A DNA stretch of 64,000 nt, from NCBI GenBank assembly GCA_047833665.1, contig CP181261.1:1426001-1490000 (forward strand), read 5' to 3'. The notes below the pieces were generated by a model that saw only the letters and a program-made list of their open reading frames with translations, was not told the origin of the DNA and did not search any database. This stretch comes from Caproicibacter sp047833665 (GTDB lineage Bacteria > Bacillota > Clostridia > Oscillospirales > Acutalibacteraceae). A program made the position numbers and the translations under genes. The stretch's first letter is position 1. Each line of letters opens with the position of its first letter. This document shows positions 43,905 through 52,665 of this stretch, one piece after another.

Positions 43905-44361
43905 CAAAAAACATTTTGTGTTAAAGCTGAATATTAGACTTTCTGTCAGACATGACTGAGGGTAAGAAAATATAGATCTGAAAGGAAATCTTTTTGAGAG
44001 TAGAGTACCAACAGAACTTTTAAGGGAGTATGTCAACAGCCAAAAATTTAGCGGCACTACAGATGTCATGGACGCAATGAAAGATATGTTCCGTGATGTT
44101 CTCCAGCAAATTATGGAAAATGAATTGGAGGAACAGTTAGGTGATGAAACAGCAGAATCAAAAAATTTATGTGAGTTACAAGGGACATCGAACCGCTGAT
44201 GGCAAACTTGACGCTTGTTTATCAAGCTGTAACAGACGAAGAAGCCTTAGAGAATCTCAGTCGTTTCAAAGACAAATGGGGTAAATCTTATCCTTCCTGT
44301 GTGAAAAGCTGGGAAGACAACTGGGAAACAGTTTCCACATTCTACGCATACCCGGCGGAGT
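43905..44361 (+). pseudogene. IS256-family type B relic, internally deleted and truncated by IS21
   Basis: ACATTTTGTGTTAAAGC and the end hairpin (TTTCTGTCAGACA…TAGATCTGAAAG), then VPTELLREYVNSQKFSGTTDVMDAMKDMFRDVLQQIMENELEEQL, a large deletion near 44150, then LVYQAVTDEEALENLSRFKDKWGKSYPSCVKSWEDNWETVSTFYAYPAE, where an IS21 element cuts in. Confidence 0.82.
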
Positions 44362-44439
44362 TGTCACCGCCGGGATATAATTGAAGTAAAACGCCGGGTA
44401 AGAATTGACCCACACCAAATCAAAGGCCTACCATAGAGT

Positions 44440-45696
44440 TTGAGAGAACTTGTATGGGAGATGGCCGAAATGATAAGAAGTGGGCTCGTAAATATGATAC
44501 GAGAAAAAGCGATGGAAGGCAAGAGTGCGTACGCAATCAGCAAAGAAATCGGCGTGGCGGAAAACACAGTGAAAAGGTATATCAGCCGACCGGTAACACA
44601 GCATGGGCTGCAAGGGCGTGTGAAAGGATCCAAACTAGATCCGTATAAGCCGCAGATCGATGCTATGCTTCAGCAGGGAATCTTTAATTGTGTTGTACTG
44701 CTTGAAAGATTGCGAAAGGCAGGTTACAAGGGTGGAATCACAATTCTGAAAGAATATGTTCATCCGCACCGCCCACCAAAAAGCAGCCCGGCTGTAAGGC
44801 GTTATGAAACCTTGCCCGGTAAACAAGCCCAGATGGATTGGGGAATCTGCCATTACACAGACGAGGATGGCAATATTCACAAGGTACCCGCGTTTGTCAT
44901 GGTTTTAAGCAGTTCCAGAGTGAAATATGTGGAGTTCACAAAGCGCTGTGATTTCTACAGCCTGCTGCGGTACATTGTCCATGCCTTCGATTCCTTCGGC
45001 GGTGTGCCGGAAACGGTTCTCACCGACAATATGAAAACTGTAATTGATGGACGGGAAGCCGGAAAACCACTTTGGAATAACCGGTTTGAAGATTTTGCTG
45101 CAGAAATGGGATTTGTTCCGAAAGTCTGCAGACCTCGCAGGCCACAAACCAAAGGAAAAGTGGAACGGCTTGTCGATTATGTGAAAGGCAACTTTCTTCC
45201 AGGTCGACAGTTTCACGATGTCAATGATTTGAATCGTCAGGCGCTTGAGTGGTGCCACCAGGTGGACAGCAAAATGCACAATACAACAGGCCAGATTCCC
45301 CTGATGGCTCTGAGTAAAGAAAAACTGCTGCCTCTCCCCACTTCTTCAATCCGGGAAAAGTACAAATGGGAGACAAGAAAAGTAAGCCGGGAAGGTTTTG
45401 TCAGCTTTGACGGCGCTAAATATGGCGTCCCCTGGCAGTATAGCGGCAGAGAGGTCCGAGTCCGTATTCTGAACGGTATTTTTGAAGTATACGATGGAGA
45501 AATCAGGATTGCTTGTCACAAAGCCGAATATATATCCGGCAGAATCACATGACTTCCGGGACAGTATCAAGGACTTGCTGAACGAAATGGTATCGCAATG
45601 CCGTTCCCATATGCCAAACAAATATCGGGTCATTCCGTAGAAGTACGTGATTTGAGTATTTACGATAAAGTTGCGGGGGTGGCATCTCATGGTTGA
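44440..45696 (+). pseudogene. istA: IS21-family transposase IstA with one in-frame stop
   Basis: HTH (SAYAISKEIGVAENTVKRYI), then the rve core: QAQMDWGICHY, TVLTDNMKTVI and KGKVERLVDYVKGNFLPG. A TGA at 45550-45552 after AEYISGRIT interrupts; the same frame continues LPGQYQGLAERNGIAMPFPYAKQ…VEVRDLSIYDKVAG to 45696, as in intact relatives. Only a single codon separates it from a full-length protein. Confidence 0.87.
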
Positions 45697-46480
45697 GCTA
45701 GAACGCAGCCGGGAACTCCTCGAGAATTTCGGACTTGCTACGGCGGCAGAACTGCTGGATGCTCAGTTGGAACAAGCTTCCCACGGCGAAATGACCTATG
45801 TTGCTTTTCTGTGCAGCCTTTTAAAAACAGAGGAACAAGCAAGAAGGCACCGCAGCGAGGAAACTCGTCTTAAGCTTTCTCGTCAGCCGCATCGAAAGAC
45901 GCTGGATGAATTTGACTTTTCATTTCAGCCGAGTATTGACACAAGGCTGATGAAAGAACTGTCCACACTTGCTTTTGTGGCAAGAAAAGAGAATGTCATT
46001 TTTCTGGGACCACCCGGCGTTGGGAAAACGCACCTTGCGGTTGGTTTGGCCATGAAGGCGATTCGGGCAGGCATGACAGTTTACTTTACTGAACTATCAA
46101 AACTGGTTGTGGATTTGAAAAAAGCAGATAAGCAAAACAGGCTAGAACGGCGCTGGCGTGTTTATACCAGACCGGACATTCTGATTGTTGATGAAGTGGG
46201 CTATATGCAGCTCGATCGGAATGCTGCAGAACTGTTTTTTCGGCTCATCTGTTCAAGGTACGAGAATGGAAGCATCATTCTGACCAGCAATAAATTTTTT
46301 AGCGACTGGGGTGAATTGATGAATGATACGGTCATTGCTACCGCAATGCTCGACAGGCTTTTGCATCATTCGCATGTGATTAACATTCGTGTGGAATCTT
46401 ATCGGTTGAAAGACAGGCTCAAAAGCGGTATCCAGACTGTTCCACCTGCCAATGTTTCGGCGGTAGAACATTCGGTGTAA
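45689..46480 (+). CDS. istB: IS21-family helper ATPase IstB
   Basis: 263 residues. Walker A GPPGVGKTHLAVGLA, Walker B ILIVDEVGYMQ, sensor SIILTSNKFFSDW. I start at ATG 45689, which overlaps the original istA end by 8 bases and follows GCGGGGGTGG. Intact frame. Confidence 0.9.
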   Translation: MVELERSRELLENFGLATAAELLDAQLEQASHGEMTYVAFLCSLLKTEEQARRHRSEETRLKLSRQPHRKTLDEFDFSFQPSIDTRLMKELSTLAFVARKENVIFLGPPGVGKTHLAVGLAMKAIRAGMTVYFTELSKLVVDLKKADKQNRLERRWRVYTRPDILIVDEVGYMQLDRNAAELFFRLICSRYENGSIILTSNKFFSDWGELMNDTVIATAMLDRLLHHSHVINIRVESYRLKDRLKSGIQTVPPANVSAVEHSV

Positions 46481-47163
46481 CGAGAGCCGGCGAGTGGTTA
46501 CCCGGCGTTATTTTCATCGGCGTTTGGGTCAAATTTTGTCCGGCGTTTCCATCATTTTCTTTCCGGCGTTGACACTTCTGTACTCGTTATCCCCGCATAA
46601 TTTCTTTCGTTCCCATACCGAGACCGCAAAAAATTTTGTGTAAAAGCTGAATATGAGACTTTCTTTCAGACAAGAATGAGGGTAAGAAAATATAAGTCTG
46701 AAAGGAAATCATTTTGATAAGTAGAGTACCGGCAGAACTTTTAAAGAGAATATGTCAACAGCCAGAAATTTAGCAGCATTGCAGATGTCATGGAAGCAAT
46801 GAAAGACATGTTCCGTGATGTTCTCCAGCAAGTAATGGAGAGCGAATTGGAGGAAAAGTTAGGCTACGAAAAAAGCAAGAGACTGTCAAATGTTGATGAA
46901 ACGGCAGGGTCGAAAAACTACAGAAACGGATATTCCAAGAAGACCGTAAAAACGCAGATTGGGGAGATTCCTGTAAAAATTCTCCGTGACCGTAACGGTG
47001 AATATGAGCCGAAAATCATCGGCAAATATAACTTGTAACGCCGAAGGGATGGAAGAAAAAATTTTGGCTCTATACTCCTGTGGAATGAGCCAGAGGGATA
47101 TCGCTGAACAAATTAAAAATCTGTACGATGTAGAGATATCCCCGGAGCTAGTCAGTAAAATCA

Positions 47164-48598
47164 GGCTCTATAATAAATGTTGGGGTGTAACGAATAGGGT
47201 CTGCGAAAAGGGAGCAAAAAAGTAGAGCATATTCGATGAAAAACCTTTAAAATGGAGATTACCACACCACCATTTGGGAGGTCATCGATATGCTCTGTAC
47301 TCATTCTATCGAAAAATTGCTTGGATTAAAAGGGGTAATCGTAAAAAATGTGAGGCAATTGCCTGATAAAACGGAAATTTTTATTGAGTTACCGAGAAAA
47401 CCGCATGTTTGCCCCTGTTGTGGCCATCAAACCAGCTACGTTCATGATTACCGTTGTCAAACAGTAAAAGACATTCCCGCTTTTGGCAAACATACCTCCC
47501 TGATTCTACGAAAGCGCCGATATCGCTGCCATTCTTGTGGAAAGCGTTTCTTTGAAGATAACTCGTTTTTGCCTAGATATCATCGCATGACAAACCGTTT
47601 AGCCTCATATATCATTTCAAAGCTTTCCGACGTGCGTTCTTTTACCAGTGTAGCACGTGAAGTAAATCTTTCGGTTGCAACTATTATCCGGATTTTTGAT
47701 TGTATCAACTATGGTAAACCGCAGAAATTACCCGAAGTTGTATCGATTGATGAGTTTAAAGGCAATACAAGCGGCGAGAAATATCAGTGCATTCTGACCG
47801 ATCCGGTCCGTCACCGAATCCTTGATATTCTTCCTGCTCGTTACAACCACAAACTGACAGAATATTTCGGCCAGCTTGACCGTTCTCAAACCAAACATTT
47901 TGTCAGCGATATGTGGAGTACATACGCCGGTATTGCTCAAACATATTTTAAAGATTCCAATTATGTCATTGACAAATATCATTACATTCGCCAAGTATTT
48001 TGGGCCTTTGAAGCCGTTCGCAAGGAAGAACAGAAAAAATTCAGTAAAACCCGAAGAATTTATTTTAAACGCTCCCGAATCTTACTGAACAAGCGATATC
48101 AATTTCTCACTCCGGAGCAAAAGCAACAGGTCGATCTTATGCTCTATGCCAGTAACCGTCTGCTGACAGCCTACTCTCTGAAAGAACAGTTTTTCAAAGT
48201 CCTTGAATCTTCTGACAGCGTGTCCGCACGGACAGCGCTATCCCATTGGATTATGGCCGCACAAAACAGTGAACTTTCAAGATTTGTTGCTTGTGGAAAT
48301 ACCATGGTCCGCTGGTCAAAAGGTATTCTAAATTCGTTTGATTGTCCTTACACCAATGGTTTTACCGAAGGGGTTAACAACAAGATTAAGGTACTCAAAC
48401 GCAATGCCTACGGTTATCGTAATTTTCGTCGCTTCCGCAATCGTATTCTTCACATGTTCCATCATTCAACGGAAAATGGAGCAGCTTAACGCCGCTCCAT
48501 CCGGTGTTTCCATTTTGGGTTACCCCAACTATTGACATAGAGCCCTATTGACATAGAGCCTTTCCATTTTGGGTTACCCCAACTATTGACATAGAGCC
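47164..48598 (+). mobile_element. ISL3-family element with triplicated right end
   Basis: Starts GGCTCTATAATAAATGTTGGGG and ends …CCCCAACTATTGACATAGAGCC. A perfect 8-bp target duplication TAAAATCA flanks it (47156-47163, 48599-48606), exactly at the site where IS256 copy 2 is uninterrupted. The right end occurs at 48544, again as a 16-base piece to 48560, and again as a 38-base piece to 48598; the outermost one was used for insertion. Confidence 0.92.
47290..48489 (+). CDS. ISL3-family transposase
   Basis: 399 residues. N-terminal zinc ribbon (HVCPCCGHQTSYVHDY…RYRCHSCGKRFFEDN), HTH (SFTSVAREVNLSVATIIRIFD), catalytic part with EVVSIDEFKG (Asp), HFVSDMWSTYAGIAQTYF (Asp) and the C-terminal CPYTNGFTEGVNNKIKVLKRNAYGYRNFRRFRNRI (Glu). 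Intact. ATG 47290 follows GGGAGGTCATCG. Confidence 0.93.
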   Translation: MLCTHSIEKLLGLKGVIVKNVRQLPDKTEIFIELPRKPHVCPCCGHQTSYVHDYRCQTVKDIPAFGKHTSLILRKRRYRCHSCGKRFFEDNSFLPRYHRMTNRLASYIISKLSDVRSFTSVAREVNLSVATIIRIFDCINYGKPQKLPEVVSIDEFKGNTSGEKYQCILTDPVRHRILDILPARYNHKLTEYFGQLDRSQTKHFVSDMWSTYAGIAQTYFKDSNYVIDKYHYIRQVFWAFEAVRKEEQKKFSKTRRIYFKRSRILLNKRYQFLTPEQKQQVDLMLYASNRLLTAYSLKEQFFKVLESSDSVSARTALSHWIMAAQNSELSRFVACGNTMVRWSKGILNSFDCPYTNGFTEGVNNKIKVLKRNAYGYRNFRRFRNRILHMFHHSTENGAA

Positions 48599-49518
48599 TA
48601 AAATCACAGACAAGATTATGCCGGAAATTACAGCGTGGCAATCCCGTCCTTTGAATCCTATGTATCCGTTTATTTTCATGGATGCGTTTCATTATAAGGT
48701 GAAAGAGAATCATCAATATCAAACAAAGGCGGCCTATGTGGTATTGGGCATTGATATGGATGGCCGTAAGGATACTCTGGGCGTCTGGATTGGAGAACAT
48801 GAAAGCAGTAAATTCTGGCTCAGTGTACTCAATGACCTGAAAAGCCGCGGTGTGCTTGATGTTTACCTGTTTTGCGTAGATGGCCTGAAAGGATTTCAGG
48901 ATGCCATTTCAGCAGTATATCCGCAGGCACAGATTCAGCGCTGTATCATCCATCAGATTCGGTCCAGTACCCGCTATGTCAGTTATAAAGACATCAAATC
49001 GCTGATGAAGGATCTGAAGTTGGTTTACCAAGCTGTGACAGAAGAGGAATCCTTGGAGAATCTCAGTCGTTTCAAAGAAAAATGGGGTAAATCTTATCCT
49101 TCCTGTGTGAAGAGCTGGGAAGACAACTGGGAAATTCTCTCCACATTTTACGCATACCCGGCTGAGATTCAGAAAATCATAGATACAACAAATATCATTG
49201 AGGGACTGAATCGCCAGTTTCGGCGAATCACGAAAAATAAGCCATCCTTTACGAATGATGATTCCTTGCGTAAAATGTTGTATTTGGCGTCGAAAAAGAT
49301 TGTCGAACATTGAACCTGCAGGTGTCGAAATTGGGACAAAGTTTTAAATCAGTTAAATATCCTGTTTGCCGACCGAGCGGCAAGCTGATTGACTCTGAAA
49401 ATTAGGATTTTCTCAAAGCTGCTTTGGCATTCGCGCTTCGCGCGCATACCTCAGCAGTTATGAGGAATATGGACCAATCAGGAGCAAATCCAACCTTTTA
49501 ATTTGCGTTGCAAATCAA

Positions 49519-49625
49519 AAGGTTTGTCAACGCCGTAAAGAAGATGATGGAAACGCCGGATGGAGCGGTATTAAGCTGCTCTATTTTTTTTTATTTTAGA
49601 TAATCCAACTATTGACATAGAACCT
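49519..49625. repeat. scars of IS21-type B and ISL3 ends
   Basis: TGTCAACGCCG…GAAACGCCGGA (49525-49560) matches the IS21 type B right end. TGGAGCGG…GCTGCTCTATTTT…CCAACTATTGACATAGAACC (49560-49625) matches the ISL3 right end. Neither has coding sequence. Confidence 0.75.
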
Positions 49626-49642
49626 AGGAACTGAGCATAATT

Positions 49643-49689
49643 TTTTGACCCTATTTTGACCCTTCGTGTAAGGTCAAATGCGGTCAAAA
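49643..49689. repeat. four GGTCAAAA/TTTTGACC units outside the attachment site
   Basis: TTTTGACC at 49643 and 49654, and GGTCAAA at 49672 and 49682, two in each orientation within 47 bases. They lie on the chromosome side of the tRNA fragment. They look like protein-binding arm sites or remains of an earlier integrated element. Confidence 0.45.
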
Positions 49690-49719
49690 GCGGTATTTTT
49701 AAAGTTAATAATAAATATC

Positions 49720-49758
49720 AAAAAAATCCGCAATGCTTAGAGCCATGCGGATTTTTTT
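49720..49758. terminator. bidirectional terminator beside the tRNA-Thr fragment
   Basis: AAAAAAATCCGCA and TGCGGATTTTTTT are perfect reverse complements around a 13-base loop, with A and T tracts on both sides. It sits right after the 3' end of the tRNA-like sequence and would be the tRNA terminator on the minus strand. Confidence 0.85.
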
Positions 49759-49808
49759 GGAGCTGCTAACCAGATTCGAACTGGTGACCTCGTCCTTACC
49801 AAGGAAGC
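49759..49808 (-). other. attachment site: 3' part of tRNA-Thr (GGT)
   Basis: On the minus strand the sequence reads CTTCC-TTGGTAA-GGACG (anticodon loop with GGT), then GAGGTC, a T-arm CCAGTTCGAATCTGG and the acceptor strand ending GCAGCTCC. The 5' half of a tRNA is absent and the anticodon stem no longer pairs well, so this is the duplicated 3' end left by integration (attL/attR). The integrase gene begins 97 bases away. The complete tRNA should lie at the far end of the element. Confidence 0.85.
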
Positions 49809-49841
49809 AATATACCGCATAATAATGGGAAAAATCAGCTA

Positions 49842-49905
49842 TTTGTAAGCAACGTGTATGAAACGTCTATTTTCAAGCATTTTGTAAGCAATTTGTAAGC
49901 AACGT
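49842..49905. repeat. three TTTGTAAGCAA repeats, probable integrase arm sites
   Basis: TTTGTAAGCAACGT at 49842 and 49892, and TTTGTAAGCAA at 49881, all in the same direction between the attachment site and the integrase stop codon. Position and repetition match arm-type sites of tyrosine recombinases. Confidence 0.65.
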
Positions 49906-51059
49906 CATAATTTTGATATGCCTTCTTTCAGCTGTTTGATGTTCTCATGAATATAAACATCTGCGGTTGTGGTATAGTGCGCGTGCCCAATCAGCGTCTG
50001 CAATGTTTTTGGCTCCACGCCTGCACGAACCGCAAGGCTGGCAAAGGTATGACGCGTGGAATGTGGGGTAAGGCGTGCGTATTTACTTGCCGGATGGTCT
50101 TTGTCAATGTGTGGCTGAATGCCGAGGTCTCCAAGTACCTTGTAAAACCCGCGCTTCCGGAAATTATTGGCCTGTATTTTTCCGCCTTGGCTGTTTACAA
50201 GCAAATATTTATATCCGTTTTTCTTTGATGTATCGTACCATTCGCGGATAAAAGGCATGATTTTACTGTTAATCGGCACTACTCGGTTTTTCCCGGCTTC
50301 CGTTTTTTCTCCGGCAATGATATATCCGTCATCGATATTCACGTTAGAAACTTCAACACTTAGAAGCTCATTCAGACGAAACCCCGTGTAAATCAACGTT
50401 AGAATAATTCGTACGTTTTTGTCATCGCTATGGGCAAACAGCGTGGCAATTTCTTCATCTGTGAATATTGTTTTTTCTTTCGTGGTATTTTTGGGCAATA
50501 CCAGAAATTGCGCATAGTTTTTACTGATGGTGTCTTGTTGCATGGCGTATTTGCATAATTGACTGGCAAGATTCCGAATCTTTTCGCAGATACTACGAGA
50601 CTTACCTGCCGCAGTTGCTTTGTCAATGACGGATTGCAGGATATCCGTTTTTACGTCACGCATTTTTATATGCTTTATTTCATCAAAATACGTCCATGCG
50701 GTTTCATATCCCTGCACGCCCCAGCTCGATAACTCCGGAAAATGCACTTTTTTCCAAGCATCATAAACTGATGCAATGGTATCGTTGTAACTGTCCGATA
50801 TCTGTTTTGCAGAAGCTCTGCTGATGGCTAACATTGCCTCTGCTTTACTTGCATAAAAGCCTATATAGACGCGTTTCTTGTGGGATTTACTGATTACCGC
50901 TGCCCATGGCCTTTTGCGTTTCCCCGGCAGTTTATAGACACTTCCGGCACCATTAGGTCGCTTCTCGTGTTTTAATTTATCTCTGAATTGTTTTCGGCCA
51001 CACCAAGGGCAATATTTCGCGCCATCTGGTATGGTCGCCTTGCATTTTTTACAATTCAT
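49905..51059 (-). CDS. int: tyrosine-type site-specific integrase
   Basis: 384 residues. An N-terminal zinc ribbon (MNCKKCKATIPDGAKYCPWCGRKQ) and an arm-binding domain (RPNGAGSVYKLPGKRKRPWAAVI…) precede a SAM-like core-binding domain and the catalytic domain with Arg in TGFRLNELLSVE, Lys in EKTEAGKNR, HSTRH, H in GHAHYTTTADVY and the Tyr in ADVYIH. I start at ATG 51059 behind TAGGTGG. Adjacent to the tRNA-Thr attachment site. Confidence 0.94.
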   Translation of the reverse strand: MNCKKCKATIPDGAKYCPWCGRKQFRDKLKHEKRPNGAGSVYKLPGKRKRPWAAVISKSHKKRVYIGFYASKAEAMLAISRASAKQISDSYNDTIASVYDAWKKVHFPELSSWGVQGYETAWTYFDEIKHIKMRDVKTDILQSVIDKATAAGKSRSICEKIRNLASQLCKYAMQQDTISKNYAQFLVLPKNTTKEKTIFTDEEIATLFAHSDDKNVRIILTLIYTGFRLNELLSVEVSNVNIDDGYIIAGEKTEAGKNRVVPINSKIMPFIREWYDTSKKNGYKYLLVNSQGGKIQANNFRKRGFYKVLGDLGIQPHIDKDHPASKYARLTPHSTRHTFASLAVRAGVEPKTLQTLIGHAHYTTTADVYIHENIKQLKEGISKL

Positions 51060-51109
51060 ATAATATAACCACCTAAAATTATGATAACCCATTACAAGCG
51101 TATTTTTAT

Positions 51110-51313
51110 TTACATATTTTCAATTTCTTCTAATTTACTTATTCTGAAAAAATCATCTCTCGCAATATGTGTTAATTCATGCCTAATTGCTTTTTGTTGG
51201 CTTTCGTAGCTGAGCCTTGCATTGATATAGACATTAAAAAATCCTTCCTCGTCCATAACAGTAACACCCTTTACTGTACAAGGAAGGTTGATATAGCGAA
51301 TAACGTAATCCAA
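51110..51313 (-). CDS. short ImmA/IrrE-like metallopeptidase-domain protein
   Basis: 67 residues with an HExxH motif (RHELTHIARDDF). Much shorter than normal ImmA (about 120-250 residues); the zinc-site part is kept but little else. It starts directly after the repressor stop codon, so the two are co-transcribed. In ICEBs1-type elements ImmA cleaves the adjacent repressor to induce excision; that role here is an inference. Confidence 0.75.
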   Translation of the reverse strand: MDYVIRYINLPCTVKGVTVMDEEGFFNVYINARLSYESQQKAIRHELTHIARDDFFRISKLEEIENM

Positions 51314-51721
51314 TCATTCTTCGCCTTCCTTTTGGTCTTTTAATGCCTCAATTATTTTGACAGCTCTTATAATATCTTCTTTTGTAGCATTTTTGCTTAC
51401 GGAAAACAGCATCTTCATTTCCGGTTTGGAACGCAAACTGTCTATCAGATCACGGGTTTCATCGTCCAGCACAACAATATTATTGTTTTCATCTCTAACC
51501 TGCACGTTCTGTGCAGGCTTTTCTTTTTGCGTATTTCCAAGAAGATAATCGATGGATACACCAAAATAATCAGCTATTTTTGACAAAACATCAAAGCTTG
51601 GATTTGCTCCCGTGTTTTTCCACTTTGCGCCGAGAGATCGGCTTAAATTCATTTCTAAACATGCTCTACTCGGCGAAACGCCTTTTTTATCACACAGCTC
51701 TTTGAATATGTCATAAAACAC
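51314..51721 (-). CDS. CI-like phage repressor (HTH_3)
   Basis: 135 residues. FYDIFKELCDKKGVSPSRACLEMNLSRSLGAKWKNTGANPSFDVLSKIADYFGVSIDYLLG is an XRE-type HTH; the remainder is acidic and helical with no S24 peptidase. I favour the GTG at 51721 because GGGGTG lies six bases upstream; a GTG at 51730 is possible. It faces the Cro-like gene across an operator-rich spacer, and its partner HExxH protein follows. Confidence 0.85.
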   Translation of the reverse strand: MFYDIFKELCDKKGVSPSRACLEMNLSRSLGAKWKNTGANPSFDVLSKIADYFGVSIDYLLGNTQKEKPAQNVQVRDENNNIVVLDDETRDLIDSLRSKPEMKMLFSVSKNATKEDIIRAVKIIEALKDQKEGEE

Positions 51722-51757
51722 AATTTTCACCCCATAAAAATATGCACTCTCACAAAT

Positions 51758-51837
51758 ATTACGAAAGTAATCATTTTGGGGGTTGATATTATTACGAAGG
51801 TATGCTAATATAGAGCCAAGATGATTACCATCGTAAT
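51758..51837. promoter_or_regulatory. divergent operator region with repeated ATTAC-N4-GTAAT sites
   Basis: Two perfect palindromes (ATTAC-GAAA-GTAAT at 51758-51771, ATTAC-CATC-GTAAT at 51824-51837) flank a one-mismatch copy (ATTAC-GAAG-GTATG at 51791). A CTTACGTAAT half-type site follows at 51848 over a TTGACT box. Three or more sites in a ~120-base divergent spacer is a lambda-like control region. Confidence 0.78.
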
Positions 51838-51944
51838 AAATTCTTGACTTACGTAATATTTGTGCTGAATTTTGTTAGCATTATTATGTTAGCACAAATG
51901 ATTACAAAGTTCAACAAAACAACTTGTATGGAGGTGATTTTTGT

Positions 51945-52148
51945 ATGCCTGCACAATGGACAGGTGAAATTATAGGTAATTTGCACCTACATCACTTAAC
52001 AGCTAAACAGCTTTCAGAACAGCTTGGCTACAATCCCAAATACGTAAGCGCTGTTCTAAATGGGCATCGCAGCCCCAAAAATGCCGAACAAATCTTCCGG
52101 AAGGCGTTGGATGAGCTTATTCATAAAAAAGAGAAAGAGGGTACATAA
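51945..52148 (+). CDS. Cro-like small HTH protein
   Basis: 67 residues; LHLHHLTAKQLSEQLGYNPKYVSAVLNGHRSPKNAEQIFRKALDELI is an XRE-like HTH. ATG 51945 follows GGAGGTGA. First gene of the rightward early operon, opposite the repressor, hence a Cro or early activator role. Confidence 0.75.
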   Translation: MPAQWTGEIIGNLHLHHLTAKQLSEQLGYNPKYVSAVLNGHRSPKNAEQIFRKALDELIHKKEKEGT

Positions 52149-52235
52149 ATGATTTAACAGTTTTCAATTTTCAATAGCAAAACCGAAAACCGAGCTTGTT
52201 TAAAAAATCCAGTCTAATAGCAAAAGGTGATTCAA

Positions 52236-52436
52236 ATGAAATCGCTTGACGAAGTTAAAGCCTGCAACCGCGAAGTTCTCCTTGCATCCGATATAGCGGA
52301 AATACTGCAAATGGATGCGCAAGACATCAGGGAACTCGCAAGAGAGAAACCGGAAATGCTGGGTTTTCCTGTAATTGTATCAGGGAGGCGAGTGAAAATA
52401 CCGCGCAGACCATTTATAAAGTTTATGGAGGGATAA
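52236..52436 (+). CDS. small DNA-binding / excisionase-like protein
   Basis: 66 residues: LLASDIAEILQMDAQDIRELAREKPEMLGFPVIVSGRRVKIPRRPFIKFMEG. The pattern (HTH, then FPVxxxGRRVKIPRxxFxxF) is that of MerR/excisionase-like helix-turn-helix proteins on phages. AAAGGTG precedes ATG 52236. Confidence 0.68.
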   Translation: MKSLDEVKACNREVLLASDIAEILQMDAQDIRELAREKPEMLGFPVIVSGRRVKIPRRPFIKFMEG

Positions 52437-52438
52437 AG

Positions 52439-52516
52439 ATGAACATTCCTGAACTGATTAAGGTACTGCGTGAAAAGCGGACCATGATGTGCCTACATGG
52501 AAGGGAGAGTACTTGA
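52439..52516 (+). CDS. very short early-region peptide
   Basis: 25 codons starting two bases after the previous stop: MNIPELIKVLREKRTMMCLHGREST. The start resembles the opening of Cys-rich phage proteins such as that at 53058 (MNVHELIGALKSH). Either a truncated relative or a translational-coupling peptide for the next gene, whose TTG start overlaps its stop codon. Confidence 0.35.
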   Translation: MNIPELIKVLREKRTMMCLHGREST

Positions 52517-52653
52517 AAAAAATAATAGCGTTTATAGTAACACTTTTGATAACAATTGGTCTTTGCAAAATGATAGGACTTTCCGAGTGGTGGGCGTATG
52601 ATTTTTGCGCTTGTATCGTATTGTTATCCATGTTCTTAATGAATAAGAGATAG
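52513..52653 (+). CDS. small membrane protein
   Basis: 46 residues with two hydrophobic segments (KKIIAFIVTLLITIGLCKMIG and YDFCACIVLLSMFLMN). TTG start seven bases after GAAGGGAG and overlapping the preceding stop. No family recognised. Confidence 0.5.
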   Translation: MKKIIAFIVTLLITIGLCKMIGLSEWWAYDFCACIVLLSMFLMNKR

Positions 52654-52665
52654 GGAGGGACAAGC

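Larger units (their letters stand above)
44362..46574 (+). mobile_element. IS21-family element, copy type B
   Basis: 2,213 bp. Ends are TGTCACCGCCGG (left) and, inverted, TGTCAACGCCGG (right), each followed by further ACGCCGG repeats (left 44390s, right 46500-46560), the multiple inner sites of IS21 ends. Carries istA (one stop) and istB. I see no target duplication, so a deletion probably followed insertion. Confidence 0.88.
46790..49313 (+). pseudogene. IS256-family transposase, type B, split by ISL3
   Basis: MEAMKDMFRDVLQQVMESELEEKLGYEKSKRLSNVDETAGSKNYRNGYSKKTVKTQIGEIPVKILRDRNGEYEPKIIGKYN is followed by a frameshift (AACTTGTAACG for AACCGTAACG) near 47030, then EEKILALYSCGMSQRDIAEQIKNLYDVEISPELVSKI, the ISL3 element, and from 48607 TDKIMPEITAWQSRPLNPMYPFIFMDAFHYKV…LASKKIVEH with D-D-E parts intact. 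There is also a frameshift upstream of 46790 (AAAGAGAATATG). Inactive. Confidence 0.86.
46629..49505 (+). mobile_element. IS256-family element, type B, copy 3, split by ISL3
   Basis: Left end and hairpin at 46630-46715, N-terminal transposase to 47163, ISL3 at 47164-48598, C-terminal transposase from 48599, then the same 3' region as copy 2 (CGCGCTTCGCGCG hairpin) to about 49518, where the outer right end is missing. Confidence 0.85.

Noticed and set aside
49759..49808. A functional tRNA-Thr gene
   Set aside because: Only the anticodon loop to acceptor 3' strand is present; there is no D-arm or 5' acceptor strand, and the anticodon stem is mismatched.
49842..49905. CRISPR array
   Set aside because: Only three short repeats with unequal spacing (39 and 11 bases) and no cas genes; the place beside an integrase fits arm sites.
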